Shown: positions 6,985 through 15,469, numbered from the stretch's first letter. The stretch: DNA of 64,000 nucleotides from Flavobacterium sp. MK4S-17 (GCF_009848495.1 NZ_WWEP01000036.1:1-64000), one strand, 5' to 3'. Numbers and translations are program-made. Notes: generated by a model from the sequence alone, not told the origin.

Positions 6985-8390
6985 ATCAACCCTTTAGCAA
7001 TTCTCCCCAACTGTTTCAGTTTGTTATCTATCTGTTCCGACCAGCGTTGTCCGTAGCTCATCCGCATACAGTTAGTAAACTGGTTTTGCAATGAAAACAT
7101 CCTGCCCGGAGCAATACTTATTTTTTGACGGATAGCCAGATCATACAATTCCGTAGTATCAATTCTTTTGTCCAGTTCCACCCAAAGCATAAATCCACCT
7201 TGCGGTTGGCTTATTTTGCTTCCTTCTGGAAAATACTCGGCAACTGCTCTGGCAAATTGCAGGCTATTGGCGTGCAACTCACTTCTTAATTTCCGAAGAT
7301 GATGTTCATACCTGCCTTTTTCAAGGAAATTAGCTATAGTTTCCTGTGTTATAGTGGTAGAGGAAACAGTATGAATGAGCTTCTGATGAACGATTTTATC
7401 TTTAAACTTTCCCGGAGCTAACCAGCCCACACGATACCCCGGAGCTAATGTTTTGGATACAGAACCACTCCAAAGAACCAAACCTTCCTCATCAAATACT
7501 TTACAAGGTTTAGGGCGGCTGTTCCCGTAATATACATCGCCATACAAGTCATCTTCTATGAGCGGAATACCTCGTTCCGAAAGCATTTTCACCACTTCCA
7601 TTTTATTCTCATCGGGCATACAGCTTCCCAACGGATTGTTGAAATTAGAAACCAGAATACATACTTTTATTTTGGACAGGACTTTTTTTAGAGCATCAGG
7701 CTCAATTCCGGTAACAGGATGAGTTGGTAATTCAAGAACTTTTAATCCCAAACTTTTTGCCAGTTGCAATATGCCGAAATAAACAGGACTTTCAACAGCA
7801 ATCGTATCGCCTTTTTGTGTAAGTGCCATCAACCCGAATGAAATGGCATTCATCGCTCCGGCAGTTGTAACAATGTCGTCTTCATTCAAATTTCCATTCC
7901 AGGTATAAGTCAATCTGGCAATGTCCCTGCGTAATTTTCGGTTTCCCTGAATTTCTTCGTATTCCGTACCACTTCCTTGAAGGTTACGCATAGCATTGAC
8001 CAACTCTTTGTTGAGTTTGGCGATAGGCAATAATTCGTTTTCGGGAACGCCAAGAGAAAATCTGGTAACATCTTTATTGCTTAACGTTGAATATACTTTG
8101 GAAATCAGTGTTTCTACGCCTATTGGTGCAGTTCCCCCGGAAGGTTTACTGACTGAAGGAACCGATAAATAAGCAGGTTGGTAACTGACATAGTAGCCGG
8201 ACTGTGGCCGGGAAATAATCAGTCCTTTTGCTTCCAGTTCAAGATAAGCCTGTACAGCCGTTGTCATACTCACACCATATTCACGGTGCAACATACGCAG
8301 TGAGGGTACCTTATCTCCTGTTTTCAGTGTGCCGTTTCTTATTTTTTCTTCTAACGCACAAGCGATTTTTTGGTATAGGCTTTCTTTCAT
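6981..8390 (-). CDS. MocR-family regulator / PLP-dependent aminotransferase-like protein
   Basis: A 469-residue protein with a GntR winged helix at about 5-70 (KVPSLRMLHREYGVSMTTAVQAYLELE split over two helices) and an aminotransferase fold after it. The PLP lysine is K313 in SGSVSKTLAPGYRVGW. It is divergent from the EamA-led run, and CTGTAC copies flank its own -7 box, so self-repression and control of the exporter unit are likely. It is clearly distinct from the MocR at 1687-3108, so they are not a recent duplication. Confidence 0.88.
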   Translation of the reverse strand: MKESLYQKIACALEEKIRNGTLKTGDKVPSLRMLHREYGVSMTTAVQAYLELEAKGLIISRPQSGYYVSYQPAYLSVPSVSKPSGGTAPIGVETLISKVYSTLSNKDVTRFSLGVPENELLPIAKLNKELVNAMRNLQGSGTEYEEIQGNRKLRRDIARLTYTWNGNLNEDDIVTTAGAMNAISFGLMALTQKGDTIAVESPVYFGILQLAKSLGLKVLELPTHPVTGIEPDALKKVLSKIKVCILVSNFNNPLGSCMPDENKMEVVKMLSERGIPLIEDDLYGDVYYGNSRPKPCKVFDEEGLVLWSGSVSKTLAPGYRVGWLAPGKFKDKIVHQKLIHTVSSTTITQETIANFLEKGRYEHHLRKLRSELHANSLQFARAVAEYFPEGSKISQPQGGFMLWVELDKRIDTTELYDLAIRQKISIAPGRMFSLQNQFTNCMRMSYGQRWSEQIDNKLKQLGRIAKGLI

Positions 8391-8399
8391 CTTTTTTAA

Positions 8400-8442
8400 C
8401 TGTACTCTGCAAATTTACTAAAATTGTATCTGTACTTGTATC
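8400..8442. promoter_or_regulatory. Candidate MocR operator cluster around the MocR promoter
   Basis: CTGTAC occurs at 8400-8405 and again at 8430-8435, 30 bp apart. TTGTATC occurs at 8424-8430 and 8436-8442, 12 bp apart. CAAATTTA (8410-8417), the minus-strand -7 box TAAATTTG of the MocR gene, lies between the two CTGTAC copies. Confidence 0.5.
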
Positions 8443-8483
8443 TTTTTTATGCGTTATTTTGCTTTGTAATTTATCAGTTTACT

Positions 8484-9392
8484 ATGGGCAATCATAAAAA
8501 TTGGCTGGCATTTGCTGCTCTGGCTGTCGTTTGTTTAGTTTGGGGAACCACTTATTTTGCTATTCGCATTGGGGTAGAAACCTTTCCGCCCTTTTTGTTT
8601 GCAGCGGTAAGACAAGTCATTGCCGGAGGTATATTATTGCTGGTGCTTCAACTCACTGGCAACCTGAAACTAAGCAAAAGGGATTTTGTGCAACAGTCCG
8701 TTCCTGGCGTTTTAATGGTAGCTTTAGGAAACGGTGTTATCGGCTGGTGCGAACGTTATATTTCGAGCGGACTGGCAGCATTGATTTTGTCGCTCATTCC
8801 GGTTTTTGTGGTAGTAATCAGTTATTTGTTCGGGTTTGACAGAAGAAAACCTCATTGGCTAATCGTTACAGGCTTGGTATTAGGTTGTTTAGGAATAACG
8901 TTTATTTTCAAGGATAACCTGAAAGATCTTGCCAATCCTGAATATTTTATGGGGATGCTGATAGCTTTCGGGGCTTGTTTGGCCTGGGCTTCGGGGAGCG
9001 TATATGCTAAATACAAAATCCCCAACAGCAAGAATGTATTGCAAAATGCAGCTTTACAACTTTTTTCCGGAGGTATTGCCCTCTTTGCCTTCAGCGCTTT
9101 TTTAGATGATTATATCGAATTGAAAACCGTTACATCGTCCAGTATCTGGGCATTGGTTTACCTGATTATAGTAGGTTCCATCATTGCGTATTCCTCTTTT
9201 GTGTACGCCCTGAAACATTTGCCGATAGGCATTTCATCCCTGTATGCTTATATCAATCCGTTCATTGCGATTATGCTCGGATTTCTCTTCCTGAATGAAA
9301 AACTAACCGGTATCACCTTATGGGCATTGGTCGCTACTTTGGGCGGAGTGTATTGTGTCAATATAGGTTATCAGAAAATGGCTAAGAAATGA
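8484..9392 (+). CDS. EamA/DMT-family transporter
   Basis: A 302-residue inner-membrane protein with ten predicted hydrophobic segments and two EamA repeats (VCLVWGTTYFAIR at the start; SSLYAYINPFIAIMLGFLFLNE in the second). The family exports amino acids, metabolites or drugs. ATG 8484 (MGNHKNW) is chosen over 8424 because the extra residues would lie in the operator region. It overlaps the following fusion gene by 4 nt (ATGA) and leads the 8484-13738 run. Confidence 0.85.
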   Translation: MGNHKNWLAFAALAVVCLVWGTTYFAIRIGVETFPPFLFAAVRQVIAGGILLLVLQLTGNLKLSKRDFVQQSVPGVLMVALGNGVIGWCERYISSGLAALILSLIPVFVVVISYLFGFDRRKPHWLIVTGLVLGCLGITFIFKDNLKDLANPEYFMGMLIAFGACLAWASGSVYAKYKIPNSKNVLQNAALQLFSGGIALFAFSAFLDDYIELKTVTSSSIWALVYLIIVGSIIAYSSFVYALKHLPIGISSLYAYINPFIAIMLGFLFLNEKLTGITLWALVATLGGVYCVNIGYQKMAKK

Positions 9393-10894
9393 GAATAGAG
9401 CGAACCATCATAGCAGATATTCTGACTGTAGAAATGATATATAGCGAAGCAAGAGCCTATCAATTTCAGCAAACCGGATACGGTTGGCCGGTTTTCAGTA
9501 AGTCATTTATTGAAAAGGAAATTATAGAAAAAAGACACTTTAAAGTCTTAGATGAGGATGATGAAATGGCAGGTGTATTTTCCATAGTAAAAGCCGAGCC
9601 TATTATTTGGAATGACAAAGACGGAAAGCAAGCCATTTATTTACACCGTATGGCAATACGCAACCAGTACAGAGGGAACAATATTGCAAAAGAGGTAGTG
9701 AACTGGGCGATGACCGAAGCGTGGAAACACAAGAAAAAATTTATACGAGTTGATACCTGGGCAAACAATGATGCATTGACCGACTATTACCGAAAATTAG
9801 GATTGGAATGGGTAGGTAAAAAACAGTTACCACCGACAAGCGATTTACCGGAACACTATAACAATATAGAGGTCAATTTATTCGAAGATAAGATTATGAA
9901 AGCGATAAACATTGAAAGTTACCGTCTCGAATGGAAATCCTATTTTGAGCAATTCAACCGGGCGTGGATTGAAAAATATTTTGTGTTGGAAGATATTGAC
10001 AAATATGTTCTTTCCAATCCCGAAGAAGCTATTTTAAAAGGTGGTGGGAAAATCTTGTTCGCTGTTTATGACGGTAAAGTGATCGGAACTGTCGCTTTGA
10101 AAAAAACGGATGATGAAACAATGGAACTGACCAAAATGGCGGTGAATGAAAATTATCAGGGCATCGGAGCAGGAAAAATGCTGTGTCAAGCTGCTATTGA
10201 TAAAGCAAAAGATTTGAGCGTAAAAAGACTGGTACTATACACCCAAACCGTATTGAAACCAGCATTGGGTATTTATAAAAAATTAGGCTTTATCGAAGTT
10301 CCTATTGAACTGGGAAAATACAAACGAGCAGACACTAAAATGGAAATGATTTTAAACGATAATCTTCAAAACAACCAATATCCGACTGGAAAATACAAAG
10401 AGCCGGAAGTAATCACCGAAGAAATATGTATATCATTCATTGATATGATTGCTTCATTCCCTGCAAATCTAAAATCAACACTAATGAGTTTGAACGATAA
10501 AAAATTAGATACACCCTACAGGAATGGAAGTTGGACTGTCAGGCAGGTTGTTCATCATTTAGCGGACAGTAATATCAATTGTTTTGCCCGCATCAAATTT
10601 GCATTGACGGAAGATAATCCGATTATCAAACCGTTTGCAGAAGAAAAATGGGCGGAGTTACCGGACGCGAAACATATATCCATTTTGCCGTCATTAAACA
10701 TTTTGGAAGGTATTCACGAACGTTCGGCAATACTTTTAAAAGGTTTAGGGAAAAAAGATTGGAACAGAACTTTCTTTCATCCGGATTTGAATAAAAGTCA
10801 AACAGTTGCTGAGGCTATAGCAAAATACAGTTGGCATTGCAATCACCATTTGGTACAAATCAAAAATCTGAAAAAACAAATGCAATGGAAATAA
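9389..10894 (+). CDS. GNAT-GNAT-YfiT/DinB three-domain fusion protein
   Basis: One uninterrupted 501-residue frame holds three units. Residues 1-168 are a GNAT with RNQYRGNNIA at 91-100. Residues 170-322 are a second GNAT with ENYQGIGAGK around 254-263. Residues 330-501 are a YfiT-type DinB four-helix domain (YPTGKYKEPEV, then WTVRQVVHHLADS, and WHCNHHLVQ near 482-490). The YfiT metal site is kept at VVHH and at H483/H487, but the last His of the usual WHxxHHxxH motif is Q490. YfiT proteins are bacillithiol-dependent transferases. M170 looks like an old start codon, suggesting fusion of three formerly separate cassettes. Confidence 0.85.
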   Translation: MRIERTIIADILTVEMIYSEARAYQFQQTGYGWPVFSKSFIEKEIIEKRHFKVLDEDDEMAGVFSIVKAEPIIWNDKDGKQAIYLHRMAIRNQYRGNNIAKEVVNWAMTEAWKHKKKFIRVDTWANNDALTDYYRKLGLEWVGKKQLPPTSDLPEHYNNIEVNLFEDKIMKAINIESYRLEWKSYFEQFNRAWIEKYFVLEDIDKYVLSNPEEAILKGGGKILFAVYDGKVIGTVALKKTDDETMELTKMAVNENYQGIGAGKMLCQAAIDKAKDLSVKRLVLYTQTVLKPALGIYKKLGFIEVPIELGKYKRADTKMEMILNDNLQNNQYPTGKYKEPEVITEEICISFIDMIASFPANLKSTLMSLNDKKLDTPYRNGSWTVRQVVHHLADSNINCFARIKFALTEDNPIIKPFAEEKWAELPDAKHISILPSLNILEGIHERSAILLKGLGKKDWNRTFFHPDLNKSQTVAEAIAKYSWHCNHHLVQIKNLKKQMQWK

Positions 10895-11325
10895 GCAATC
10901 AGGTAATTGAAATAAAAACGGGCTTTGAAAATATGGATATTAATGCCGTCCATCAGTTTTTGAGTAAGGAAAGTTATTGGGCAAAAGGTATTCCAATGGA
11001 AACGGTAAGTGTTGCATTGAAAAATTCGTTTTGCATAGGATTATTTAAGGATAAAAAACAGATTGGTTTTGCCCGTTTGGTAACGGATTACACCATTTTT
11101 GGTTACATGGCAGGTGTTTATATTTTGAAAGAGTACAGAGGGGAAGGATTGTCTAAAATGATGATGAAATACATTATGGAATTGGATTTTGTGCAAGGGC
11201 TAAGAAGGACATTACTGGCAACATTCGATGCCCATTCCCTTTACCATCAGTTTGGATTTAAATCTCCTGAAAACCCGGAGCGATTGATGGAAATAAAAAG
11301 AAATAATCTTTATAAATACGCTTAG
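10885..11325 (+). CDS. GNAT N-acetyltransferase
   Basis: A 146-residue GNAT; KEYRGEGLSKMMMKYI is the acetyl-CoA loop and HSLYHQFGFKSP the C-terminal motif common in small Bacteroidota GNATs. Start ATG 10885 overlaps the fusion gene stop by 10 nt; an ATG at 10831 lies deep in that gene and is less likely. Substrate unknown. Confidence 0.8.
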   Translation: MEISNQVIEIKTGFENMDINAVHQFLSKESYWAKGIPMETVSVALKNSFCIGLFKDKKQIGFARLVTDYTIFGYMAGVYILKEYRGEGLSKMMMKYIMELDFVQGLRRTLLATFDAHSLYHQFGFKSPENPERLMEIKRNNLYKYA

Positions 11326-11328
11326 ACT

Positions 11329-11775
11329 ATGAACGATGAAAGAAAGCACAACTATTGGAAAGTTTCGGACGTTCCAAAATAATGCAATTATTCGGTGCGG
11401 AAGTAACAGGCTTATCAGTCGGATATTTTGAAATCACAGTTCCCAAACAGGATTTTATGGCTCGTCCTGCAGGAATGTTCAATGGTAGTACCATTGCTTC
11501 ATTGGTAGATGTATCTTCGGGCTATGCCGGAGCATCAGCAAAACCTTAAGACAGTTATTTTACAACGGTTGAGCTAAAAGTAAATTACCTGAGTCCTGCC
11601 ATTGGTGAACAACTTGTGGCTAAAGCTCAGGTTATCAAAAACGGAAAAGTATTGACGGTAGTTCGTTCAGACGTATTTGCGGTTAGTGCCGAAGGAAAAG
11701 AACTCATTGCAGCCACATCATTGGTTACATTAATGCAGTTATCCAAAAAAATCACCCGACAAACAAATAGATTAA
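11329..11775 (+). pseudogene. PaaI-like hotdog thioesterase, inactivated
   Basis: The body SFGRSKIMQLFGAEVTG, FMARPAGMFNGSTIASLVDV and FTTVELKVNYLSPA matches the PaaI/YbgC-like hotdog family, which hydrolyses acyl-CoA. It carries three lesions: a frameshift within the first ten codons (ATG 11329 reads out of frame with the body), an in-frame TAA at 11547-11549 where a Glu codon is expected before DSYFTTVEL, and a probable slip at an A7 run near 11745 that otherwise leads to a natural stop at 11773-11775. It sits inside the run between a GNAT and a DinB gene, so decay is recent enough to keep the family readable. Confidence 0.75.
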
Positions 11776-11782
11776 ATCGGAT

Positions 11783-12286
11783 ATGGAAATCACTAATATT
11801 AAATCTTTTTTGGAATATTACGAAAAAATCAGGCAACGTACCAACCGCCTTATTGTCGTTATTCCACCGGAATATATGGATTGGGCATACAAGCCCGGAA
11901 AGTTTACCATTGCTGACCAAATACGACACATTGCAGCTATTGAGCGGAATATGTTTGCCGAAACCATTTCAGGAAATCCCTGTACTTACAATGGGTGTGG
12001 GAAAGAACTCGCAGACGGGTACGATAATGTAATCCATTATTTTAACGAGAAACACGAAGAAGCGTTAGCGATTTTCAAAAGTCTGAGCAATAAAGATTTG
12101 CAACGTAAATGCCTGACACCCGGTAATGCTCCAATTACAGTCTGGAAGTGGCTTCGGGCAATGACCGAACACGAAATTCACCACAGGGCACAGCTTTATA
12201 TTTACCTGAACTTGTTGGACGTAAAAACACCGCCCATGTTTGGGTTGAGTTCAGAAGAAGTTATTCAAAACAGCCAATCAAAATAA
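11783..12286 (+). CDS. DinB-family protein
   Basis: A 167-residue four-helix DinB_2-type protein. Candidate metal ligands are in IADQIRHIAAIE (about 46-57) and in MTEHEIHHRAQLYIYL (about 124-139), the classic HxxxH helix. DinB-fold proteins are thiol-dependent transferases or damage-induced proteins of unknown substrate. It follows the pseudogene and precedes the NTF2-like gene by 6 nt in the same unit. Confidence 0.82.
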   Translation: MEITNIKSFLEYYEKIRQRTNRLIVVIPPEYMDWAYKPGKFTIADQIRHIAAIERNMFAETISGNPCTYNGCGKELADGYDNVIHYFNEKHEEALAIFKSLSNKDLQRKCLTPGNAPITVWKWLRAMTEHEIHHRAQLYIYLNLLDVKTPPMFGLSSEEVIQNSQSK

Positions 12287-12292
12287 ACGGAT

Positions 12293-12643
12293 ATGAATAT
12301 AGACTTTGCAAAAGAATGGCTCAACGCCTGGAACAGCCACGATTTAGATAAGATAATGAAGCATTACAGCGAAAATATAGATTTTGTTTCTCCACTTATT
12401 CAACAAATGGGAATAAATACAGCAGGCACAATTTCTAACAAAACTGATTTAAAGGAATACTTTTCCAAAGCCCTGCAAAAATATCCCGACCTGCATTTTG
12501 AATTATATCACGAACTCAAAGGAGCCCATTCAATCGTTTTGTTCTACCGAAGTGTCAATAATTCTTTTTCGGCAGAATATATGGAATTGAACAATGAAGG
12601 AAAAGTAAGTAAAGTCAGGGCACATTATAAGTTTGAAAAATAA
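12293..12643 (+). CDS. NTF2/SnoaL-like protein
   Basis: A 116-residue single-domain protein. The opening FAKEWLNAWNSHDLDKIMKHYSENIDFVSP is typical of SnoaL-like folds, split here over helix and strand. The fold serves isomerases, hydrolases and binding proteins; no catalytic residues are evident. Its stop overlaps the next start by one base (TAATG). Confidence 0.78.
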   Translation: MNIDFAKEWLNAWNSHDLDKIMKHYSENIDFVSPLIQQMGINTAGTISNKTDLKEYFSKALQKYPDLHFELYHELKGAHSIVLFYRSVNNSFSAEYMELNNEGKVSKVRAHYKFEK

Positions 12644-13182
12644 TGAAAAAATTATTCGTTATTACCGGTGGCCCCGGAGTAGGAAAAACAACTTTGTTGA
12701 ATGCTCTGTCAGCAAATGGATATAAAACTATTCCGGAAGCTGCCAGAGGCATTATTCGTGAAGAAACAAAAACAAATGGAGATGCGTTGCCGTGGAAAAA
12801 CAAACAGTTTTATACGGATAAAATGATAGCAGCTTCCATTTTAGATTACAACAGAGCAACAGCAAGCCAGTCAAATGAAGTTTGCTTTTTCGACCGAGGT
12901 ATTTTGGATGCCGTTTGTTATGCGGATATGATTGGCTATGTACTTTCAACGGAAACTATGGAAAAAGTGTTGAATTGCCCATATAATAGTAAGGTATTTA
13001 TCCTGCCACCCTGGAAAGAAATTTATCAAACAGATAATGAACGAAAACAGGATTGGCAGGAGGCAGAACACACTTATTTCCAAATGAAAAGTACTTATGA
13101 AAAGTACGGTTATGAAGTCATAAACGTGCCGATAGGTAATATCAATGAAAGAAAAGAATTTGTATTAACCCATATAAAATAG
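12643..13182 (+). CDS. AAA_28-type P-loop ATPase
   Basis: A 179-residue protein with Walker A GGPGVGKTT at 9-17 and a hydrophobic strand CFFDRGILD that supplies the Walker B aspartate. PEAARGIIREE is characteristic of the AAA_28 family of small stand-alone ATPases or kinases, often found as single cargo genes. The phosphate acceptor is not known. It is coupled to the NTF2-like gene by a one-base overlap. Confidence 0.82.
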   Translation: MKKLFVITGGPGVGKTTLLNALSANGYKTIPEAARGIIREETKTNGDALPWKNKQFYTDKMIAASILDYNRATASQSNEVCFFDRGILDAVCYADMIGYVLSTETMEKVLNCPYNSKVFILPPWKEIYQTDNERKQDWQEAEHTYFQMKSTYEKYGYEVINVPIGNINERKEFVLTHIK

Positions 13183-13186
13183 AGAA

Positions 13187-13738
13187 ATGGACAGCTATTT
13201 AGGAAGTATCAAAAAGCAATTCCTGTATTACAAAATGCTTGGAGAAAAAGCAATGGAACAATTACAGGAAGAAAAATTATTCTGGCAGTATAGCGAGGAA
13301 AGCAACAGTATTGCCATTCTTGTCAATCATATTGCAGGAAATATGTTATCACGATTTACGGATTTCCTGACCACAGACGGGTAAAAGCCCTGGCAAAACC
13401 GTGATGCGGAGTTTACCAACCCGTTTCAGAATAAAGCTGAATTAATGGCGCATTGGAATAAAGGTTGGGACTGCCTGATAAATGCTTTAAACCAACTTAC
13501 GGAGGCAGATTTAGAGAAAATAATTTATATCCGAAATGACGGTCATACGGTTACCGAAGCGATTAACAGGCAATTGGCTCATTATCCTTATCATATCGGA
13601 CAAATGGTTTTTATAGCCAAAATGCTGAAAAATGAAGACTGGCATACTTTATCCATTGCCCGTAACAAATCGGCAGATTATAATAACCAAAAATTTTCGC
13701 AAGAGAAAGACAGACGACACTATACCGATGATTTATAA
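13187..13738 (+). pseudogene. DUF1572 (DinB superfamily) gene with premature TAA
   Basis: A 65-codon first part (SIKKQFLYYKMLGEKAM, NHIAGNMLSRFTDFLTTDG) and a second part (KPWQNRDAEF, then INRQLAHYPYHIGQMVFIAK) stay in one frame but are split by TAA at 13382-13384. The family expects Glu before KPW, so GAA to TAA is the simplest change. Everything else, including the C-terminal HYPYHIGQ motif, is intact, so a single base would restore 183 residues. It is last in the MocR-EamA unit. Confidence 0.8.
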
Positions 13739-14031
13739 AGAACTCCATTATGATTATAAGTAAACAAAATAGCACTCATTATCAATGGGGCAACCATGTA
13801 ATACAGTTTTCCGCTTATGGTGTAATAAGACAGCTTTCCGATGGAACGATACCGCTGCAAGGATTGATTGCTTATTTTTAGCATTTGGAGTAGGTCCTGA
13901 TTGTCCAATAATTCTTCCCCATCAATACTGTTACGCTTCTTTTGCAAATCATTTATATGGTCACTAAGGATATTGAAACGCTCCATGATACGTTCCATCC
14001 ACGCCACAAATTCAATTTTGTCGATATTCAT
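13720..14031 (-). pseudogene. Small helix-turn-helix protein of a conjugative element, C-terminus replaced
   Basis: A 103-residue frame. The N-terminal two thirds (MERIMERFNILSDHI, then NQDLLQMLKISNQSLQRYR and GKLSYYTISGKLYY) match the HTH_17/excisionase-like proteins that occur as a pair in Bacteroidota conjugative elements. After LYY (about 13797) the expected tail is lost and unrelated codons run to TAG at 13720, overlapping the DUF1572 pseudogene. The break marks a rearrangement junction between element backbone and cargo. Confidence 0.65.
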
Positions 14032-14043
14032 AATGGTACGCTT

Positions 14044-14396
14044 TTAATTATTGTCTGATTTCAGCTTTCTACCTTTCTTGATATAGCTTTTGCCTTTTTC
14101 CATCAGCTCCTGTACAAATCCGTCACAGCTTTGAATAGCATTGGCGTTCAACATATTTTTGATTGTTCCTATGGTGTAGAAATACTGTCCGTAGATTTTC
14201 GAATATGTTATTTCACCTTTGGTACGCATACGCCATAAGGTTTTCTCGCTAATGTGCAGGTATTGACATACCTCATGGTTATTAAGCCATAGATCGTCAT
14301 AGTTTTTGTCTTCTTGTTTTTGAGATAGTCGGCAATGGCATTTATACGGCTGTTGAGCTGTTGCCAGGCCTCTTCTTCGATAGTTATTATTTTCAT
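14044..14396 (-). pseudogene. Second helix-turn-helix protein of the element, frameshifted
   Basis: The first frame from ATG 14396 gives MKIITIEEEAWQQLNSRI and ADYLKNKK. After a one-base shift near 14300 the other frame continues DKNYDDLWLNNHEVCQYL, HISEKTLWRMRTKGEI, to the stop at 14044. Joined, they give a protein of about 118 residues with an HTH_17 domain, the usual partner of the gene just downstream. Such proteins probably regulate excision or transfer. Confidence 0.7.
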
Positions 14397-14636
14397 TGCA
14401 CAGCTTTTAAATGTTCACTATGCAAAATTGTAAAAGCTGGTAGAGTTTGTCTGCCAAGCCTTGCCAATTGGTTTGGCAGTTTTTTGAAATTTTTAATATA
14501 CACGTAAAACGGTTAGTTAATAAAGTTTTGCAGAGATTAGGGAAGTTTAGATTGGAATTTTGCCAATTGGTAGATATGGGCAAAAAAAATAGCAGTACGG
14601 TTCAGGTACTGCTTTTAATTATTCTTCATAAATAAT

Positions 14637-15042
14637 CTAAACGTCTTTGTCCATATATTCTTCGAGCGATACTCTAAGCTGATCTAAAAATACAGTACGG
14701 GAACCTGCCCTTGTTTTCATACGATGAAATGAATGGTGGAGGTCGTTTAATGATACATTAAAAACTACCTGAGCAATCATGCTTAGTTTCCTTATTCCTA
14801 TTTTTCCATGTGAAACTGCCCTTGATGCATACACCGCATATATAAGTTCTATAAGTGCATTTTTACTACTTGTCCAAAAGATGTCTTTCGTTGTTTTTTT
14901 TATCTTTAAAAATAGCATCCTCAATCGATTCGATTTTAAGATGCAAATAATTTAGGAGTAGATCGTTGGCTATTATACGTGCAACTTTATAATCGTAATA
15001 AGTTGAAAAGTGGAGGTCAATTTCAAAAACAAAACTGTTCAT
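14637..15042 (-). pseudogene. rteC: RteC C-terminal fragment, frameshifted
   Basis: From ATG 15042 one frame reads FVFEIDLHFSTYYDYKVARI, then IANDLLLNYLHLKIESIEDA. After an A8 run near 14896 the other frame continues IFWTSSKNALIELIYAVYAS and SRTVFLDQLRVSLEEYMD to the stop at 14637. This is the C-terminal half of RteC, the regulator that switches on excision and transfer of CTnDOT-like elements. The N-terminal part is missing. Confidence 0.78.
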
Positions 15043-15106
15043 TGAAAGTGAGTGAAGTTAGCACCATTACCAAATCGTTACCTACAGTGATGCGCCCTAA
15101 CGTAAT

Positions 15107-15447
15107 CTACTCTATATGAACTTGCTTAGAGTTTTCTGATGTTTTTTTAAAAAAAAGACTGATCTCTCTTTCTGTTAACTTGCTCAAACCATTTGTGAAC
15201 CTATATGTACTGATACAGTAATTACATCATCATTAATAAAACTTGATTTAATATTAATTGAATCAGTTTTATAGTAGCTTTCAAAGTTTATAAAATCAGG
15301 GTATAAAGTTTCTAATTCGCTTTTATTCTCTAATTTTAGAGCCTCAAAAAAACGTTTTGTAAATAGTTCAGATTCCTCTTCATTTTTAGAATTTTGGCAA
15401 GATATAAACACTAAACTTACTACTAAATACATCACACTTTTTTTCAT
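15107..15447 (-). pseudogene. Small lipoprotein gene, frameshifted at the element boundary
   Basis: An 87-residue frame starts at 15447 with a lipoprotein signal (SLVFISC lipobox) and an acidic body ending ITVSVHIGSQMV. Shifting one base at about 15205 reads on as FTNGLSKLTEREISLFF and then KKTSENSKQVHIE to TAG at 15107, the expected end of this Flavobacteria lipoprotein type. One base appears lost. It is the first non-element gene on the right, with no known function. Confidence 0.55.
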
Positions 15448-15469
15448 GATAATAATTTTTTAGTTCATT

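Noticed and set aside
8424..8483. Longer N-terminus for the EamA transporter
   Set aside because: The extra residues would be encoded by the MocR operator region and the 8484 start fits the family.
11547..13384. TAA read as glutamate (recoding) with the tRNA-like sequence as suppressor
   Set aside because: TAA ends many intact genes in the window, the thioesterase gene has other lesions, and neither reading of the tRNA-like sequence gives an anticodon for TAA.
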